From NCBI GenBank assembly GCA_030428615.1, contig JAUIDN010000025.1, forward strand, positions 1 through 35,590: a DNA stretch of 35,590 nt, given 5' to 3'. Within the stretch, counting starts at the first letter, position 1, and each line of letters starts with the position of its first letter. The stretch is from Alphaproteobacteria bacterium. GTDB taxonomy: Bacteria; Pseudomonadota; Alphaproteobacteria; Sphingomonadales; Emcibacteraceae. The translations under genes were made by a program, and so were the position numbers. Under the pieces are notes generated by a model. That model worked only from the letters and a program-made list of their open reading frames with translations. It was not told the origin of the DNA and searched no databases. Positions 25,716-33,381 of the stretch are shown here, piece by piece.

Positions 25716-25803
25716 AACAGAAATTACCGAAATCTTTTCATATGCACGGTATCTAGAATAATAAGACAAAATCAATAAGCAGTTTGATAACTGGCTGCGT
25801 ATT

Positions 25804-26967
25804 TTATTCCCGTGGCTTTGCGATATATTTCATGATTAACGCTTCGCCAATAGCCCCAAACCCAAGAAGGACAGTCAGAAGAATTATCAACCAGCCAAGA
25901 ACAGGAATGAAAATAACAAACGTGAAGACAATACTGCCTATGCCGATCACAATCAATTTCATAACAGTGGTATTTGAACTTCTGCCAAGGACTCCGGAAA
26001 TACGCCAGAACACTGCATAAGTCCCAAGCAGATACCCGAACAGCCAGATCAGGCAAACAAGTAATCCGACAATTGGTATAAGCGGTATGCCAACAATCAG
26101 CACCGCGCTTGCCGGAACAAGCCCAAATAACGAAGCCATGCCGATAAAACCAACAATCAATGACTTTCCGGGTTTCTGATTGATATGTTCTCTTAAGTTT
26201 TCCACCAATTCCGGCTTAGACGCCAGGCACGCCACTGCGACGACAAGCAGGAACACAAGTAGGGTAATATATGCCGCCAAGCCCCCCCAGATGGACGCCC
26301 ATATGATTGATTTGGTATAATCCCCGGATCTGGCCATATCTCCCAGCATTTCAGTTCTGGAAAACGGTTCATATTTAACCCTGCTTGCATCAATTACTGA
26401 ACTGGGAATTTCAATTTCCTCCGGCGCTGAATAAACAAGTTCACCGGATATTCGGGCATTATCACCAAAAATAATTTCCGAGGCCGTAATACGCGCGTCA
26501 CCCGCCACCACAGCATTCAGGCTTACATTCTCACCAGCCGCGACAAGATTACCGGAAAGTGGCGCATCAATTTCAATTTTTCCCGCGCCGATGCGCGCAT
26601 TTCCACCGATGGACGCATGTCGATCAAGACTCACTTTAAAACCGGAAACGGTTAAATCATTTCCAACAGGCGCTTCAACTGAAACACGGGCACCAACGGC
26701 ATAAAGATCACCATGCACATCACCTTCAACTTCCACGTCGAACCCGGCAATGTGGGCGTCCTCGCCAACCTCCCCGTCAACGACGACAGAAAAGCCCGAT
26801 ACAAAAAGATCGCGCGGTGATCTGGTCGATTGCTTTACGTCAGACCCGCTAACATATACATCATCTTCTATGTTTGAGTTTACGGGTAAATCGCTTTGTG
26901 CAAGAACAGAAACACCCCCATATATAAGAGCTGAAATAAAAGTTAGAAAAACAAAAAACCGCGCCAT
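25804..26967 (-). CDS. Bactofilin-like repeat protein with membrane domain
   Basis: A 387-residue protein with a signal peptide (about 1-23), then roughly 150 residues of short Gly/Val-rich repeats (DLFVSGFSVVVDGEVGEDA, DLYAVGARVSVEAPVGNDL, GNLVAAGENVSLNAVVAGDA) that should form a right-handed beta-helix like bactofilins. These are followed by about four membrane segments (225-255, 272-300, 305-325 and 340-378). Because of the signal, the beta-helix probably faces the periplasm, unlike cytoplasmic bactofilins. The function is unknown; an envelope-stress or structural role is plausible. AAGGGATGG precedes the start, and a perfect FNR-type box lies about 78 bases upstream. Confidence 0.7.
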   Translation of the reverse strand: MARFFVFLTFISALIYGGVSVLAQSDLPVNSNIEDDVYVSGSDVKQSTRSPRDLFVSGFSVVVDGEVGEDAHIAGFDVEVEGDVHGDLYAVGARVSVEAPVGNDLTVSGFKVSLDRHASIGGNARIGAGKIEIDAPLSGNLVAAGENVSLNAVVAGDARITASEIIFGDNARISGELVYSAPEEIEIPSSVIDASRVKYEPFSRTEMLGDMARSGDYTKSIIWASIWGGLAAYITLLVFLLVVAVACLASKPELVENLREHINQKPGKSLIVGFIGMASLFGLVPASAVLIVGIPLIPIVGLLVCLIWLFGYLLGTYAVFWRISGVLGRSSNTTVMKLIVIGIGSIVFTFVIFIPVLGWLIILLTVLLGFGAIGEALIMKYIAKPRE

Positions 26968-27038
26968 TTGACCATCCCTTCGATCTGTTCGTATTTATTC
27001 ATGTTTTCTGAATGTATGATGGAATGTTCCGTTTGGCA

Positions 27039-27052
27039 TTGATCACAATCAA
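27039..27052 (-). promoter_or_regulatory. FNR/FixK-type box, perfect consensus
   Basis: TTGAT-CACA-ATCAA matches the FNR/FixK-type consensus exactly. Its centre is about 78 bases before the start of the bactofilin-like gene and downstream of the flavodoxin gene. It suggests activation of the bactofilin-like gene at low oxygen. Confidence 0.7.
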
Positions 27053-27084
27053 ATTCACTTTCATTGCATATGACACCAAATTGA

Positions 27085-27561
27085 TCAGCTATCCAGACAT
27101 GTGGCAAAGTAGTTCATCTGTGACTGATCATGTTGTGTTTTTCTGTCCTTATCATTTATGGCGAGTTCCGCAATTGGCTCCATCTTTGATATCTGACGCA
27201 TATCTTTCAGTGCCCCATCGGTACCGGCACCACCCGCCGTCACAAAGAATGCTATTCCTGATATTTTTCCGGAATATTCCGCTAAAAAACTGCGAATGGG
27301 GCTTGCCACATGACCAGCCCAAACAGGCGCGCCGACAACAACAAGATCAAACTTCGATGGATCTTCCGCAATTGGGTCAATGGGGACTATCTTTTCGCGA
27401 AGCGAACACCAGGCCCGCTTCATATAATTCCAGAAACCTTTGCCGAAGACATCAGTTTTTACCGCCACGACTGTCGCGCCTTTCGCATTTGCAATATAAT
27501 CCGCGACTTTCTTTGTATTACCACTATCCGAATAATAAACAACGAGAATTTTTTTGGTCAT
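27085..27561 (-). CDS. Flavodoxin family protein
   Basis: A 158-residue flavodoxin-fold protein. The FMN phosphate loop YYSDSGNTKKVAD (about 9-21) is near the N-terminus. VVVGAPVWAGHVASPIRSFL (about 73-92) is the loop that covers the flavin in this family. FFVTAGGAGTDGAL follows. It probably acts as a small electron carrier or reductase in the cytoplasm. The C-terminal tail (DRKTQHDQSQMNYF) looks like a short lineage-specific extension. AAGGAGGACAAG precedes the ATG, and a perfect FNR-type box is centred about 58 bases before the start, so expression at low oxygen is likely. Confidence 0.85.
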   Translation of the reverse strand: MTKKILVVYYSDSGNTKKVADYIANAKGATVVAVKTDVFGKGFWNYMKRAWCSLREKIVPIDPIAEDPSKFDLVVVGAPVWAGHVASPIRSFLAEYSGKISGIAFFVTAGGAGTDGALKDMRQISKMEPIAELAINDKDRKTQHDQSQMNYFATCLDS

Positions 27562-27612
27562 CTTGTCCTCCTTATCGATGGTAATAAATTATCACAGTCG
27601 TAGTTCTCACCA

Positions 27613-27626
27613 TTGATCAGGATCAA
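27613..27626 (-). promoter_or_regulatory. FNR/FixK-type box, perfect consensus
   Basis: TTGAT-CAGG-ATCAA matches the consensus exactly. It lies between the flavodoxin start at 27561 and the end of the glutamine amidotransferase gene, with its centre about 58 bases before the flavodoxin start. This is consistent with activation from near -41. Confidence 0.75.
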
Positions 27627-27657
27627 GGTTTATCAGGTAATATCAAACTATGTTTTA

Positions 27658-28467
27658 TTAGAAAGTTGTACCTTGAAGTGTGAAGTTATCATCAACATAA
27701 AAGAGGCTCTGATCCGGTATTTCTATCCATTCGTCGCGAGTGATCGGTTCAGAAGCAATATCTATAGCCAGATAGTTCACAGAAGGAGCGTGATGGATAT
27801 GCGGAAAGCCACAGATTTCACAATTATAAACACCGTTATGCTTCACATAAAAAAGACTGCGGCCAATTCTGCTGCCGTAAATATTCCGGCCATCCGATAT
27901 AAGCATATTAAGTCCCATCTTTGCGCCAGGCGCAACATCACGGGACCACTGATGAATTTTTTGAACAGTTTTCTTCAGGTTATCGATTATGGTTCTGTTT
28001 TTATGTCGCCTGCAATTGGTCAAAAAAAGGTAGAAAACATGTTCGCTGTCCGTTTCTCCCAGAATCTTTGGTCTATACCGCTCATCAATTTCATCAATCA
28101 ATTGCGATTTAAAATTTTGAAATCCCGGAACCGTACCATTATGAATAAACGTCCACTGATCCGATACAAAGGGATGGGTGTTACTGATGGATGGTGCGCC
28201 AATAGTCGCGCGACGAATATGGGCGAGCACGGTTTTCGAATAAATATGCCCGGCCGCTTTTTCGAAAGCTTCCCCCTGATATGCGGCCCAGGCTTTGCGT
28301 TCGACACTCGGCAACCCATCTTTATAGGTAGCAATACCCCATCCGTTTGTGTGGCTCATTCCCCCAGTGTCTTGTGCGCTTTGTGCCAGCAGTGCATTCT
28401 GCGAATAAATCAAAGGGCACTCAACTTTTGTCGGTTCGTTAGCGTGAAATGCATAAAGTCGACACAT
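27658..28467 (-). CDS. Class II glutamine amidotransferase (YafJ-like)
   Basis: A 269-residue Ntn-hydrolase of the class II glutamine amidotransferase family. Cys2, the nucleophile after Met removal, is in MCRLYAFHA. Other marks are MSHTNGWGIATY, LAHIRRATIG, NTHPFV, FIHNGTVPGF and LGETDSEHVF, which form the glutamine site. It would release ammonia from glutamine or hydrolyse a gamma-glutamyl amide. No synthase domain is fused. It diverges by 53 bases from a hemerythrin gene and the ATP-grasp ligase gene behind it. Ammonia supply to that ligase, or hydrolysis of its product, is an attractive but unproven link. Confidence 0.88.
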   Translation of the reverse strand: MCRLYAFHANEPTKVECPLIYSQNALLAQSAQDTGGMSHTNGWGIATYKDGLPSVERKAWAAYQGEAFEKAAGHIYSKTVLAHIRRATIGAPSISNTHPFVSDQWTFIHNGTVPGFQNFKSQLIDEIDERYRPKILGETDSEHVFYLFLTNCRRHKNRTIIDNLKKTVQKIHQWSRDVAPGAKMGLNMLISDGRNIYGSRIGRSLFYVKHNGVYNCEICGFPHIHHAPSVNYLAIDIASEPITRDEWIEIPDQSLFYVDDNFTLQGTTF

Positions 28468-28520
28468 GTGGTCATCCCTGTTTTAATAAATGTAATCTAC
28501 CAATAGAATTGGAAAATAAT

Positions 28521-29006
28521 ATGATTGAAATCAAGAATAAATTATTTAAAGCATTTGCCGAGGATCACGCCGTATTGGGAAACGGATTTCACATATTGTC
28601 CGCCAAATTGCGCGAAGGCAATCTGGCCGACATAAAAAATGCCGCACAAAAGATTAACGATACTGTTGGAGCCCATATTGCTTTTGAGGAATATGAATTT
28701 TATCCAAGATTAAAAGAAGAACGCCCAAATGTTGATACGGATAAAATGTATGATGAGCATTCCGAAGGACTCAATGTAATTCTGGATATTATAGATCTTT
28801 CGGATACTGCTGACATTTCCGATGAATTCAAAAATCGTCAATTGGAACATATAAGCGTAATGGAGAGGCATGTTGCAGAATGCGGCGAACTTTTTTCCGT
28901 TCTCGACATATTGCCGGATGATGAACTCTCAAGGCTTTACGAAAGACTTCTATATTGGCGTAAGGAAAACCCGAAGTGGTCAGATGTCAGTTCATATAAG
29001 GAATAA
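28521..29006 (+). CDS. Hemerythrin domain protein
   Basis: A 161-residue four-helix protein with the hemerythrin di-iron ligand set: H16, H52, E56, H80 and H117 (with H24 and H110 also available). It would bind oxygen or NO, or store iron, in the cytoplasm. The start at ATG 28521 has GGAAAA before it; a longer upstream frame would run into the divergent amidotransferase promoter and was not used. The ATP-grasp gene follows four bases later, so the two are co-translated. The neighbourhood of FNR-type boxes and a universal stress protein suggests a role in oxygen or nitrosative stress. Confidence 0.85.
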   Translation: MIEIKNKLFKAFAEDHAVLGNGFHILSAKLREGNLADIKNAAQKINDTVGAHIAFEEYEFYPRLKEERPNVDTDKMYDEHSEGLNVILDIIDLSDTADISDEFKNRQLEHISVMERHVAECGELFSVLDILPDDELSRLYERLLYWRKENPKWSDVSSYKE

Positions 29007-29010
29007 TTCA

Positions 29011-30525
29011 GTGGATGAAACCGAACGAGCTGAATATCCGTCTGTTCCTTTCTCCCTGTCTACTGACCTTGCCCCCGAATTAGAAACGGCAGATGCAACA
29101 CGGATTAGGAAAATAGCTGCAGGGATAAAAAGGGGAAATCTAAATAAATCCAGCATTGATGTGTTTGGCCCTGGTGTGAAACAAGGCTATAAACCCGGCC
29201 CTGTTTTATTCTACGAAGACCACCGCTCAATAGCTTTATCGTCGCCTAAAGCGTCAAACCATTATCAATACAGGTTTTTACTCCTTGCAGGAAAGCAGGA
29301 TATCCTGCTGATAGAAAATAAGCGCTCCGACAAATATGAAAAATACTGCAGAGATGTCCTAAAACTGCCGTCACCAAAAATACTATGTGTAAAAAGCAAA
29401 GAAGCACTGTCCCCCCTCGCCAAAAGCTGCATTGAAAGTTCAAAAGCCATGCAGAAAATAGTAAAGATTGCCAAATTAAATGGCTGCCTGAATATAATGC
29501 CCTATATCTGCACAGGATGGACTTGGCTTTTAGGCCAGAAAATAGCAGAATTGGCAAACGTGCCGGTTTATATAATGGCCCCGACACCTTGGTTAGCTCA
29601 AAAAACAAATGACAAGTTGTGGTTTTCTGAACGATTGGCGGAATGTCTTGGCCCCTGCGCCCTGCCACAAACCTATTACGCTTTTGGGCCTGCCGCCTTG
29701 GCGATAAAAATAACTCGTTTGGCGAAAACACACCCTAAAATAGTAGTAAAAATCCCATCAAGTGCGAGTTCCATGGGTAATGTTGTTATTGATACAACGC
29801 ACATTAAAGACATATCTATACCCGCTGTCACCGAATATATACACTCACATATCCGGTTTCCGCGATATCATGATATGTACCCACTTGCGGTTTCGGTGTG
29901 GGATACGGATGTTTTAACCAGTCCCTCGCTGCAAATATGGATCCCCCTTCCAGAAGACGGGAAACCAATAATTGAGTGCCTTTTTGAGCAGGCCCTTGAC
30001 CCGGTTTCGCATACCTTCATCGGCGCCAGGCCTGCACAGTTGGAGAAGGAAATAAGAAACCGGCTAATCTATGAAGCCGGAATAATTGCCTATCTGTTCC
30101 AGCAACTGGGTTACTATGGAAGGTGCAGTATCGACGCAGTGGTAACAGGTAAAAGAACAGAGCACGATATACACTGGATAGACTGCAACGCACGGTGGGG
30201 AGGGGTTTCTATCCCGATGACAGCGGCCCAAAGACTAACGATCAACTGGAAGGAGAATTTAAAAATCATTGTCCAGAGCAACATGCATCAGTCAGCAAAC
30301 CTTAATAAAGATTTCTTAGATTCAACAACACACCTTCAATACAATGCGAGGGAAAGAGAAGAGGGAATAGTCATCATGAACCCTTCATATTACAATAATT
30401 TTGCATATCACGATTTTATGGTCTTCGCCAAAAATTCAAATTCAGGTGATTTTATATTCCAGGAAGCCGACAAAATATCCCGGCATATGTTAGATAGGTG
30501 GCGCAGCTTTGATCAGATAGCGTAA
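29011..30525 (+). CDS. ATP-grasp ligase-like protein (PGM1-like)
   Basis: A 504-residue protein starting at GTG 29011, preceded by AAGGAATA, four bases after the hemerythrin stop. The C-terminal half reads as an ATP-grasp fold: PKIVVKIPSSASSMGNVV (about 241-258, ATP-binding Lys), GYYGRCSIDAVV (about 366-378) and HWIDCNARWGGVSIPM (about 387-402), where Asp/Asn would bind magnesium. This pattern resembles peptide ligases of the PGM1 (pheganomycin) type. The N-terminal ~230 residues look like a pre-ATP-grasp Rossmann-like domain (FLLLAGKQDILLIENK). The substrate is unknown; ligation of an amino acid or peptide is inferred from the family. It is convergent with the universal stress gene, five bases apart. 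Confidence 0.7.
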   Translation: MDETERAEYPSVPFSLSTDLAPELETADATRIRKIAAGIKRGNLNKSSIDVFGPGVKQGYKPGPVLFYEDHRSIALSSPKASNHYQYRFLLLAGKQDILLIENKRSDKYEKYCRDVLKLPSPKILCVKSKEALSPLAKSCIESSKAMQKIVKIAKLNGCLNIMPYICTGWTWLLGQKIAELANVPVYIMAPTPWLAQKTNDKLWFSERLAECLGPCALPQTYYAFGPAALAIKITRLAKTHPKIVVKIPSSASSMGNVVIDTTHIKDISIPAVTEYIHSHIRFPRYHDMYPLAVSVWDTDVLTSPSLQIWIPLPEDGKPIIECLFEQALDPVSHTFIGARPAQLEKEIRNRLIYEAGIIAYLFQQLGYYGRCSIDAVVTGKRTEHDIHWIDCNARWGGVSIPMTAAQRLTINWKENLKIIVQSNMHQSANLNKDFLDSTTHLQYNAREREEGIVIMNPSYYNNFAYHDFMVFAKNSNSGDFIFQEADKISRHMLDRWRSFDQIA

Positions 30526-30530
30526 CATAC

Positions 30531-31349
30531 TCAGTGTGCCAGCAGAACGGGTCGTTTCTGATTGCTAAGCAGTTCTTTGGTAACGCCCCCAAAAACAATC
30601 TCACTCATCCTCACGTGGCTCCATGCACCCGCGACAATCATATCCGCTTCCATGCTTTCAGCAGTATCGAGAATTCTTCGTTCAACCGACACGGCCTCGC
30701 TCAATGTTAATGCTTCGGCATTCACGCCATGCCTTGAAAGATATCGGCAAATGTCCGCTTCCGGCAGGTTCGCTTTTTCCTTTTCTGAAATTGTAACAAC
30801 AGTGACATTAGTCGCCATTTTCAAAAACGGTAGCGCGTCATGCGTCGCTTTGGCACATTCACGACCACCATCCCACGCAACAAGAATATTTCCAAACTTA
30901 TGATCCGTCACCTCGGTATCAGGGATAGCGATAACAGGCAGGCCGCCACCAATGATGAAATTATTCTGTACGTCAAAAACATCATAAATGTCGCTTCCCT
31001 CCTGTCTGATGATAGAAACATCCGCAACCCGCGAATATGTATAAAGACATTGCAGTAGATCACCCGTTTCCTGGCACCAGTCAAAACGAACCCCGGCTCT
31101 TTCGAGTTTGCCTTCACAGGTTTCTCTATATTTTTCGGCCTGTTCCTCTGCGCGCTTTTCGAAATCACCATAGGCATTTATTAAATATGCAGATTCCATC
31201 GGCAATGCACCAATTACCGCTTCTATCGGCGTTAACACATGGAGCATCTTGATATGCGCATCAAACATGTTCGCCATATCAACGGCAAAATTCAGATTTT
31301 GATCAATATCCGATTCCTGATTTATGGGCACGAGGATTGTTTTTATCAT
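30531..31349 (-). CDS. Universal stress protein, tandem domains
   Basis: A 272-residue protein with two UspA-like domains. The first begins IKTILVPINQESDIDQNLNF and the second GNILVAWDGGRECAKATHDAL. The second ends with GAWSHVRMSEIVFGGVTKELL, a form of the nucleotide-binding loop common in proteobacterial tandem Usp proteins. The first domain lacks the full loop. It probably binds ATP or a related nucleotide and helps survival under energy or oxygen limitation. GGAG precedes the start, and a near-perfect FNR-type box lies about 75 bases upstream. This class is often under FNR/FixK control in alphaproteobacteria. Confidence 0.88.
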   Translation of the reverse strand: MIKTILVPINQESDIDQNLNFAVDMANMFDAHIKMLHVLTPIEAVIGALPMESAYLINAYGDFEKRAEEQAEKYRETCEGKLERAGVRFDWCQETGDLLQCLYTYSRVADVSIIRQEGSDIYDVFDVQNNFIIGGGLPVIAIPDTEVTDHKFGNILVAWDGGRECAKATHDALPFLKMATNVTVVTISEKEKANLPEADICRYLSRHGVNAEALTLSEAVSVERRILDTAESMEADMIVAGAWSHVRMSEIVFGGVTKELLSNQKRPVLLAH

Positions 31350-31417
31350 TTTATCTCCATTTCTGTGAACATTTCACATCCACACTTCAAGCTTAAAGAG
31401 TATAAACAATCTACAAA

Positions 31418-31431
31418 TTGACGCAAATCAA
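31418..31431 (-). promoter_or_regulatory. FNR/FixK-type box, one mismatch
   Basis: TTGAC-GCAA-ATCAA differs from the consensus at one position. The centre is about 75 bases before the universal stress gene start. A second box, for the divergent lipoprotein gene, lies 60 bases away at 31491. Confidence 0.6.
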
Positions 31432-31490
31432 TTCAAAATCAGTTGCTATAAGGGGCTCATCTAAAGAAATTCATTAAAAACACCCTTTAA

Positions 31491-31504
31491 TTGATTGTAA
31501 TCAT
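31491..31504 (+). promoter_or_regulatory. FNR/FixK-type box, one mismatch
   Basis: TTGAT-TGTA-ATCAT has one mismatch, at the last base. The centre is about 74 bases before the DUF4136 lipoprotein start. A TATATA at 31524-31529 sits at about the right distance to be the -10 element. Confidence 0.55.
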
Positions 31505-31571
31505 AATATCAGTTTCCCGTCTTTATATATATTTCACTTATAAAAAACATTGTCTGCAATGGATATTGAAA

Positions 31572-32198
31572 ATGAAAAAGACCGTTTACATTATTTTAGG
31601 TATTATTTTTGCTGGCATGATCACTTCATGCGCGCGGGATGTCGACTGCGAGGTGGTGACTTTTCATAATCGGCCGTTACCGCAAGGTGAAACAATCCGC
31701 ATCGAGCCGATAAATAAAGCCAACATCGGAAGTCTTCAATTCGCAGATTACGCGAAGCTCATCTCAACACAACTGCGATCAATCGGCTACACTCCGGTCG
31801 GGGCAGGCGAGGATGCAAAACTCATAGCAGAAATCGATTATGATATTAGTACCAGTCTATCAAGAATAAGGACAACAACTGATCCATATGTACATTATCA
31901 TTTCTACAGAGGTCGGTATTACACCCCTTATTACTACGGGTACTACGGCTTTGCGGCGCCACCTTATTACCGCGAATATTCCGAAACCGTTTATAATCGG
32001 TCTCTGACGATCAATATTGTCGAGGCAGAAGGCGCAAGTACACCCACAAGAAAAGTCATTTTTGAAACATCTGTAACAAGCACAGGCCGAGAACGTAATC
32101 TCAATGAAATTATGCCATATCTGGTAACGGCAGCTTTCACAAATTTCCCCGGTGAAAGCGGTGTTTCAAAAATCATCACGATCGAAAAGGATCAGTAA
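31572..32198 (+). CDS. DUF4136-like lipoprotein
   Basis: A 208-residue lipoprotein. The signal peptide ends in a lipobox (MITSC, Cys20), so the protein is anchored to a membrane, probably the outer one. The mature part has IRIEPINKANIGSLQFADYAKLISTQLRSIGY-type features in the first third, AKLIAEIDYDI, and a Tyr-rich stretch (about 95-125, many PYYYGYYG-type residues). These are typical of DUF4136 family proteins. The function is unknown. ATG 31572 was chosen because it starts a proper signal peptide and has GGA 11 bases before it. An FNR-type box lies upstream. The glycosyltransferase fragment follows 68 bases later. Confidence 0.75.
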   Translation: MKKTVYIILGIIFAGMITSCARDVDCEVVTFHNRPLPQGETIRIEPINKANIGSLQFADYAKLISTQLRSIGYTPVGAGEDAKLIAEIDYDISTSLSRIRTTTDPYVHYHFYRGRYYTPYYYGYYGFAAPPYYREYSETVYNRSLTINIVEAEGASTPTRKVIFETSVTSTGRERNLNEIMPYLVTAAFTNFPGESGVSKIITIEKDQ

Positions 32199-32266
32199 CA
32201 CCCTTCAGTAACGCAGCCATACCGCCCTCAGGGGTGACACCAATAAATTTTAATTGTGAGAGAAAA

Positions 32267-32854
32267 ATGCACTTAACAAATAAAACAAGAAAATTATCAA
32301 TCCTTTCCAATCAATTGAATGACAAAAATGGCAAGCCCGAAAAAATAGCGGTCATTGGAAATTACCTGCCACGACAATGTGGGATCGCAACATTCACCAC
32401 TGATTTATCGCTTGCATTGGCTGATGCCTACCCGGATTTGGATATTATAGCGATACCGGTTAATGACAGAAAAGAAGGATATAATTATTCTGATCGAGCG
32501 CGTTTCGAAATCTTTGAAAGTGATTTATCATCCTATCGTCACGCCGCAGATTTTCTCAATATAAGCCAGGTAAATGCGGTTTGTATCCAACATGAATTTG
32601 GAATATATGGTGGCCCCGCTGGTAGCCACATTCTGACATTGATGAAATCACTGCATATGCCGGTAATTACGGTCCTTCATACTATTCTCAAAGAACCAAA
32701 CGAAGATCAGAAAAAAGTGATGGACGGATTGATACGCTATTCTGACAAACTGGTGGTAATGAGTGAACTGGGCGTAGAGATTTTATCTGATGTTTATAAG
32801 GTACCCCGTTCTCAAATTGATTATATCCCACATGGAATAATACCAATAGCGTAG
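32267..32854 (+). pseudogene. Glycosyltransferase, N-terminal fragment
   Basis: A 195-residue remnant of a GT4-type glycosyltransferase. The N-terminal domain is well preserved: IAVIGNYLPRQCGIATFTTD, RFEIFESDLSSYRHAADFLN, CIQHEFGIYGGPAGSHIL, VVMSELGVEILSDVY and YIPHGI. It stops four codons after PHGI, where full-length relatives continue into the second Rossmann domain with the donor-binding E-x7-E motif, which is missing. The 3' end coincides with the truncated 3' end of the convergent ZIP gene, so one deletion explains both. An N-terminal domain alone should not transfer sugar. GAGAGA precedes ATG 32267. Confidence 0.85.
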
Positions 32855-33144
32855 TCAGAATTCGCAGACTTGTCACAGACAAATGCCGTAATAAAGCGAT
32901 TGAATAAATGCATAAACATATATCCAACCAGTAAAAATACTGGTGCTCTGACATTCATTTTGATGGCTTCTGGAATTATGTGCAGAAAAGATACAGAAAC
33001 AAGCACACTTGCCGCAAAGCAAATGAAGTAGATCGTATTTCGTTTCCCCCAACCTCTATAGCGTCGAATGACATATATCCCGGACACCGTTACAGATGCG
33101 GCAAGAACACTCGCAAAAAAAGTTATCCAAAAATGACCGTTCAA
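32821..33144 (-). pseudogene. ZIP-family metal transporter, N-terminal fragment
   Basis: A 107-residue remnant of a ZIP (SLC39-like) zinc/iron transporter. The first three membrane segments are visible (FWITFFASVLAASVTVSGIY, TIYFICFAASVLVSVSFLHI and PVFLLVGYMFMHLFNRF), with HIIPEA as in the family. After AFVCDKSANSDYAIGIIP the frame leaves the family and stops within three codons; the later segments with the conserved HxxxD/E metal site are missing. The start is TTG 33144 with GGAAG before it; an in-frame TAA lies directly upstream. Its last 34 bases overlap the glycosyltransferase fragment, marking the deletion point at about 32833-32842. Confidence 0.8.
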
Positions 33145-33257
33145 TTATTCTTCCATTAATATTTGAAATACAACGGGCCAATGACCGCGCCTGCAAACTA
33201 TATCTATATTTAGCAAAACTCGTAGCACACAAGTACAGTATTTTATCTGTTACGATG

Positions 33258-33271
33258 TTGATCGTGGTCAA
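33258..33271. promoter_or_regulatory. FNR/FixK-type box, one mismatch
   Basis: TTGAT-CGTG-GTCAA has one mismatch. It lies nearly midway in the 237-base gap between the divergent ZIP fragment and AhpD-like genes, about 117-120 bases from each start. The rest of this gap holds no gene that I can see. Confidence 0.5.
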
Positions 33272-33381
33272 GTTCCCAATCAACATAAATCATTAGTCTG
33301 GATATATAATCACGTTAGACTTCAAACAGTCCATGGGACAGACAATAACACTTTGATATTTGACTAACCGGGAAATTAGAA

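Noticed and set aside
25714-25761. Separate short gene after the KDPG aldolase
   Set aside because: It has no start codon of its own and reads as the displaced C-terminal helix of the aldolase.
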